NCBI GenBank assembly: GCA_020860245.1
Contig: JAJBUQ010000039.1
Coordinates: 76,299-140,298, forward strand
Origin: Rikenellaceae bacterium
GTDB lineage: Bacteria > Bacteroidota > Bacteroidia > Bacteroidales > Rikenellaceae
Direction: 5' to 3'
Length of the DNA stretch: 64,000 bases
In this document: in pieces, positions 61,447 through 64,000 of the stretch
Position numbering within the stretch: position 1 is the first letter of the stretch
Layout: each line of letters opens with the position of its first letter
Position numbers and translations under genes: made by a program
The notes under the pieces: model-generated
Database searches by the model: none
The model's input: only the letters and a program-made list of their open reading frames with translations
What the model was told of the DNA's origin: nothing

Positions 61447-62916
61447 ATGAAAAAATTTTTGCTGTACGTTGCCTCCGTGGCAATGCTGTTCGCTTGTTCG
61501 AGCGACAAGGAATCCGATTTTTCCACAGGGGAGACCGAAGCCGGTCTTCTCCGTGACGCTTACCGAAGAGTGAGCGCTGAAATTAATTTTATTCCCGGTT
61601 CCGGAGATATACAGCCCGGAACTATCTCATGGGATCTGATAGACATTTTTTTTAATGTTGAAGGGACGGATGTGTTGGTAATCGATTACGATGAAATGAC
61701 GACTTATGGAGAGATCGCTGTAAATCCTCCGGAGGAGGTAGAGTTTCATACTCAGATCGCACGAAATTACTTTGCCTTATTCCCTGACGGTAGTGTAAGT
61801 GGAGTAAATTTAGAATTCGGGAGGCTCCAATCCTCTGTTGAATATACTTACCGTGTAATGACGGATGTGCTGTCCGGAAGCGGAGAAGTACTGGGAACCA
61901 ACACCCTTATATTGGAAGGCAGTCTGATCAGCTCTTTCAATCCAATGGTCGATCTATCCGGAACAGTGACGCAGAGCGACTATAATATTGTCGTTACTGT
62001 GGAATACGGATATGTGTCGGATGAAATCAGCGACGATAAAATAATCTATTCCGAACTGTACTATGTAAACAGTTCAAATACACAGGCCAGATTACAGGTC
62101 GGCGATATCCGGATGCAGTTTATCGGAAGCACTTCTGCAACTATAAACGGATTGGGCGGAGGTATAACCCTTGCTGCCGGAAATGAATTCTCCGACAGGG
62201 TGTTCTGGGGTGAAAATATTACAGTCTCCGATCTTAATTCGATCCGTGTCGATTTGTACGATGTAGTAGTTAATATAGGTACCGCATTTTCATACGTGAT
62301 AACTGTCGATGTCAAAGATATTGACGACAACATTCTCGGAAGTAGTTCTGTTACGGAGTATACTCCGACCGGTAATTATTATTTATCTGTAGATATGAAT
62401 AACGCTCCCGCGTCCGAATATTATAAAATCGATTATACGCTCGAAGTAAAAAACAACGGAAGCATACCACCGACAAAGTTTATTACGGGTGTTATTGGTT
62501 CAAACTCTCAGCAGCATTATTGGATTTGGTCTATTAAATCCATAGAAATTTATGACGGAAATCAATACTACGAACTTCAGAATTACATTTCGTCCGGAAG
62601 TCTCGGATTGAACGGTACGACGTATTTATACGGAAGTCCTCAGGGGGGCGAGGAAATATTCTCGAGCCGTCCCAAAATAGAATGGGTAAGAATTACATTC
62701 GACGAACTTCGTGATTTAGATGGTAATAAACCCGAAATATTAAATGTATGGTGTTTCCTATACAGTACCTACGGCGGTCGCGACGAAACTGTCGGAGTTA
62801 TGCATTATCCCGTACATGACAATATTTTGTCTCCCCAGTCCTTTACGTTCGATGTAAGTTCCTATGTGGGATATCTCGACAATCTAAGCATCGAAATAAT
62901 GATTGAATCCCTATAA
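61447..62916 (+). CDS. Large secreted lipoprotein with repeated Ig-like domains
   Basis: The 489-residue protein has a lipoprotein signal (MLFACSSD, Cys17) and is otherwise all beta, rich in Ser/Thr/Asn/Asp, like surface lipoproteins of Bacteroidetes. Two segments seem repeated: about 121-190 (EYTYRVMTDVLSGSGEVLG ... NPMVDLSGTV) and about 268-335 (SYVITVDVKDIDDNILGSS ... YYLSVDMNNAPASEYYKIDY); a third related part may lie near 410-489. The interrupted lipoprotein at 54204 has the same type of segment (FDVTVNILNDLGRVIAS), so these are paralogues. No family recognised and no enzyme motif seen. Confidence 0.78.
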   Translation: MKKFLLYVASVAMLFACSSDKESDFSTGETEAGLLRDAYRRVSAEINFIPGSGDIQPGTISWDLIDIFFNVEGTDVLVIDYDEMTTYGEIAVNPPEEVEFHTQIARNYFALFPDGSVSGVNLEFGRLQSSVEYTYRVMTDVLSGSGEVLGTNTLILEGSLISSFNPMVDLSGTVTQSDYNIVVTVEYGYVSDEISDDKIIYSELYYVNSSNTQARLQVGDIRMQFIGSTSATINGLGGGITLAAGNEFSDRVFWGENITVSDLNSIRVDLYDVVVNIGTAFSYVITVDVKDIDDNILGSSSVTEYTPTGNYYLSVDMNNAPASEYYKIDYTLEVKNNGSIPPTKFITGVIGSNSQQHYWIWSIKSIEIYDGNQYYELQNYISSGSLGLNGTTYLYGSPQGGEEIFSSRPKIEWVRITFDELRDLDGNKPEILNVWCFLYSTYGGRDETVGVMHYPVHDNILSPQSFTFDVSSYVGYLDNLSIEIMIESL

Positions 62917-62921
62917 TTCTT

Positions 62922-62952
62922 AAACTCCCGAATTTTTTTAATTCAGGAGTTT
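62922..62952. terminator. Bidirectional terminator hairpin
   Basis: AAACTCC (62922-62928) pairs with GGAGTTT (62946-62952), with further GAATT/AATTC pairing inside and T runs, between the convergent lipoprotein and O-methyltransferase genes. Confidence 0.65.
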
Positions 62953-63597
62953 TTATTTAATCCTAATCATACTCATTCCGTCGCGGATATCGAGCATTAC
63001 GTTCTCCACACGGTCGTCATTTTGTATTTTATCGTTGAATTCGATAATCTTCTGTGTCTGGGTATCCTTCTTTGCTACCTCCTGCACAACCTTCTCGTAC
63101 CAGATGACGTTGTCCGCGATTATTACCGAACCGCTACGCACCAGTTCGTGTTCGAACAGCATATCGTAATACTCTACGTATTCACGCTTGTTTCCGTCGA
63201 TAAACACAAGATCGAATACAATACCGAGCGTGGGCATAATATCGAGCGCAGAACCGATATGCTGAATTATTTTGTCGGACATTCCGCTCCTTTCGAAAAA
63301 TTCCGAAGATATATCCTCCAGTTCGTCGTTAATTTCTATGGTATGCAGTTGCCCGTCTTCGCCCAACCCTTTAGCGAGGCATATTGCCGAATAACCAGTG
63401 AATGTTCCTATCTCCAATATTCGCTCCGGAGCGAGAATTTTGGAGATAAGTTCGAGGAATTTACCCTGCACGTGTCCGGAGATCATGCGCGCCTGAACCA
63501 CCCGGAGATTGGTAGCCCTGTCGAGTTGGGACAGTACGGGATCTTCGGCAGATGTGTGTTCCGATATATATTTATCTATGTCAGATACGTTATACAT
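62953..63597 (-). CDS. Class I SAM-dependent O-methyltransferase
   Basis: The 214-residue enzyme resembles the caffeoyl-CoA/catechol O-methyltransferase family (YrrM-like): ILEIGTFTGYSAICLAKGL is the SAM motif I near residue 66-84, and FDLVFIDGNKREYVEYYDML and SVIIADNVIWYEKVV follow. The bacterial members methylate unknown small catechol-like or tRNA substrates. The window gives no clue to its substrate. It is divergent from purL, with a TACATTCG box (63618-63625, minus strand) about 20 bp upstream. Confidence 0.88.
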   Translation of the reverse strand: MYNVSDIDKYISEHTSAEDPVLSQLDRATNLRVVQARMISGHVQGKFLELISKILAPERILEIGTFTGYSAICLAKGLGEDGQLHTIEINDELEDISSEFFERSGMSDKIIQHIGSALDIMPTLGIVFDLVFIDGNKREYVEYYDMLFEHELVRSGSVIIADNVIWYEKVVQEVAKKDTQTQKIIEFNDKIQNDDRVENVMLDIRDGMSMIRIK

Positions 63598-63671
63598 ATT
63601 GGTGAAAATACGAATTGCGAATGTAGCAAAAAAATCATTCGAAAAAGTTTTTAAAGCTCTTTTCTTTAGAT

Positions 63672-63679
63672 TAACTTTG
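63672..63679 (+). promoter_or_regulatory. -7 promoter element (TAACTTTG) of purL
   Basis: It matches TAnnTTTG and ends 23 bp before the purL ATG at 63703; the 5' UTR would be about 19 nt. Confidence 0.5.
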
Positions 63680-63702
63680 CGACTTAATATACATGACAGC
63701 CG

Positions 63703-64000
63703 ATGATACTTTTTTTCAGAGACACTAACACTATCTATGCGGTGGATTACTCCTCGCGCCCTAATGCGGAAGAAATTAACAAGCTCGAATGGCTTTTCAG
63801 CGGAGCTAAACCGTTGGAAGATGAAAAACTCGAAGGATTCTTCATAGGTCCGAGGCGTGAAATGATAACTCCGTGGAGTACGAATGCCGTAGAGATTACC
63901 CAGAATATGGGGATCGAAGGTATAAAACGTATAGAGGAGTTCAAGGCGGTAGCGGACGATAAAGCTCCCTACGATAAGATGCTCCAGCGTAAATATGAAG
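63703..64000 (+). CDS. purL: Phosphoribosylformylglycinamidine synthase, N-terminal part (cut by window edge)
   Basis: The plus strand from the ATG at 63703 is open to the window end: 99 codons starting MILFFRDTNTIYAVDYSS, then KLEWLFSGAKPLEDEKLEGF, FIGPRREMITPWSTNAVEI and IEGIKRIEEFKAVADDKAP. This is the start of the large Bacteroidetes-type PurL, which makes formylglycinamidine ribotide in purine synthesis; PRREMITPWSTNAVEI is the most typical part. The synthase and glutaminase domains lie beyond the window. The minus-strand frame over 63747-63944 is a shadow. Confidence 0.88.
   Translation, partial: MILFFRDTNTIYAVDYSSRPNAEEINKLEWLFSGAKPLEDEKLEGFFIGPRREMITPWSTNAVEITQNMGIEGIKRIEEFKAVADDKAPYDKMLQRKYE

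Noticed and set aside
1..64000. Search for tRNA or rRNA genes, CRISPR arrays, insertion sequences, phage genes, toxin-antitoxin pairs or restriction systems
   Set aside because: No cloverleaf-type sequence, direct-repeat array, transposase, integrase or defence gene was recognised in reading the window; a subtle one could be missed without a search.

Overview
The window is a piece of a Bacteroidetes chromosome, most likely order Bacteroidales. The evidence is the repeated TAnnTTTG -7 promoter element (in places with a TTTG -33 element 19 nt upstream), the lack of clear Shine-Dalgarno sites, Bacteroidetes-type families (DUF4954, DUF4294, Hc1-like histone, the UvrD/AddA helicase with a C-terminal nuclease, N-terminal lipoboxes, a Bacteroidetes-type PurL), and an anaerobic gene set (group B-like [FeFe] hydrogenase, flavodiiron protein, PPi-type phosphofructokinase, Na+-pumping methylmalonyl-CoA decarboxylase). 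No phage, integrase, insertion sequence, CRISPR array, rRNA or tRNA was seen. Most of the window is housekeeping.

Layout. 1-8 kb: start of a YugP-like metallopeptidase (-), Sua5/YrdC, a thioesterase, an Hc1-like histone (-), lysS, tpiA, two tandem META-domain lipoproteins, coaD-lpxD-ruvC. 8-11 kb: uvrA (-) behind a 52-codon membrane-protein ORF. 11-21 kb (+): CvfB-like S1 protein, DUF4954, dnaG, der, a truncated GH2 beta-galactosidase-like protein, glmS. 21-28 kb: DUF4294 (-), an orphan ORF, the [FeFe] hydrogenase/flavodiiron/thioesterase operon, class II fructose-bisphosphate aldolase and PPi-type phosphofructokinase. 28.0-28.25 kb: a rod-like 6S-type small RNA candidate, then a lipoprotein. 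29-41 kb (-): AddA-like helicase/nuclease, PfkB sugar kinase, folD, ffh, the methylmalonyl-CoA decarboxylase and epimerase operon, a glycosyltransferase and DUF1573. 41-48 kb: single-Cys thioredoxin-like protein, a two-domain esterase, a GH106 rhamnosidase and a frameshifted GH28 (a small pectin/rhamnogalacturonan group). 48-54 kb: sirtuin, TSCPD protein, NUDIX, pyrE, SRPBCC, lspA, thioesterase, OsmC, IMP dehydrogenase. 54-63 kb: the phosphate operon (porin, pstS, pstC, pstA, pstB, phoU) on the minus strand between two related secreted lipoproteins, one with an in-frame stop. End: O-methyltransferase (-) and the start of purL (+).

Physiology. TpiA, FbaA and the PPi-type PFK fit a PPi-sparing glycolysis. 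Succinate would go to propionate through epimerase and Na+-pumping decarboxylase, saving energy as a sodium gradient. Surplus reductant can leave as H2, with the flavodiiron protein as an O2/NO sink. GH106, GH28 and the esterase suggest rhamnogalacturonan use.

Most worth a second look: the 6S-like RNA (28020-28247), the (TA)6 tract that shifts the GH28 frame (47661-47672), the in-frame TGA in a secreted lipoprotein (54321), a PstS-like segment inside the periplasmic loop of PstC, the truncated GH2 gene, and the hydrogenase/flavodiiron/thioesterase operon. I did not find a clear defence system or a wholly new multi-gene system. All family calls come from reading the translations; no database search was run.
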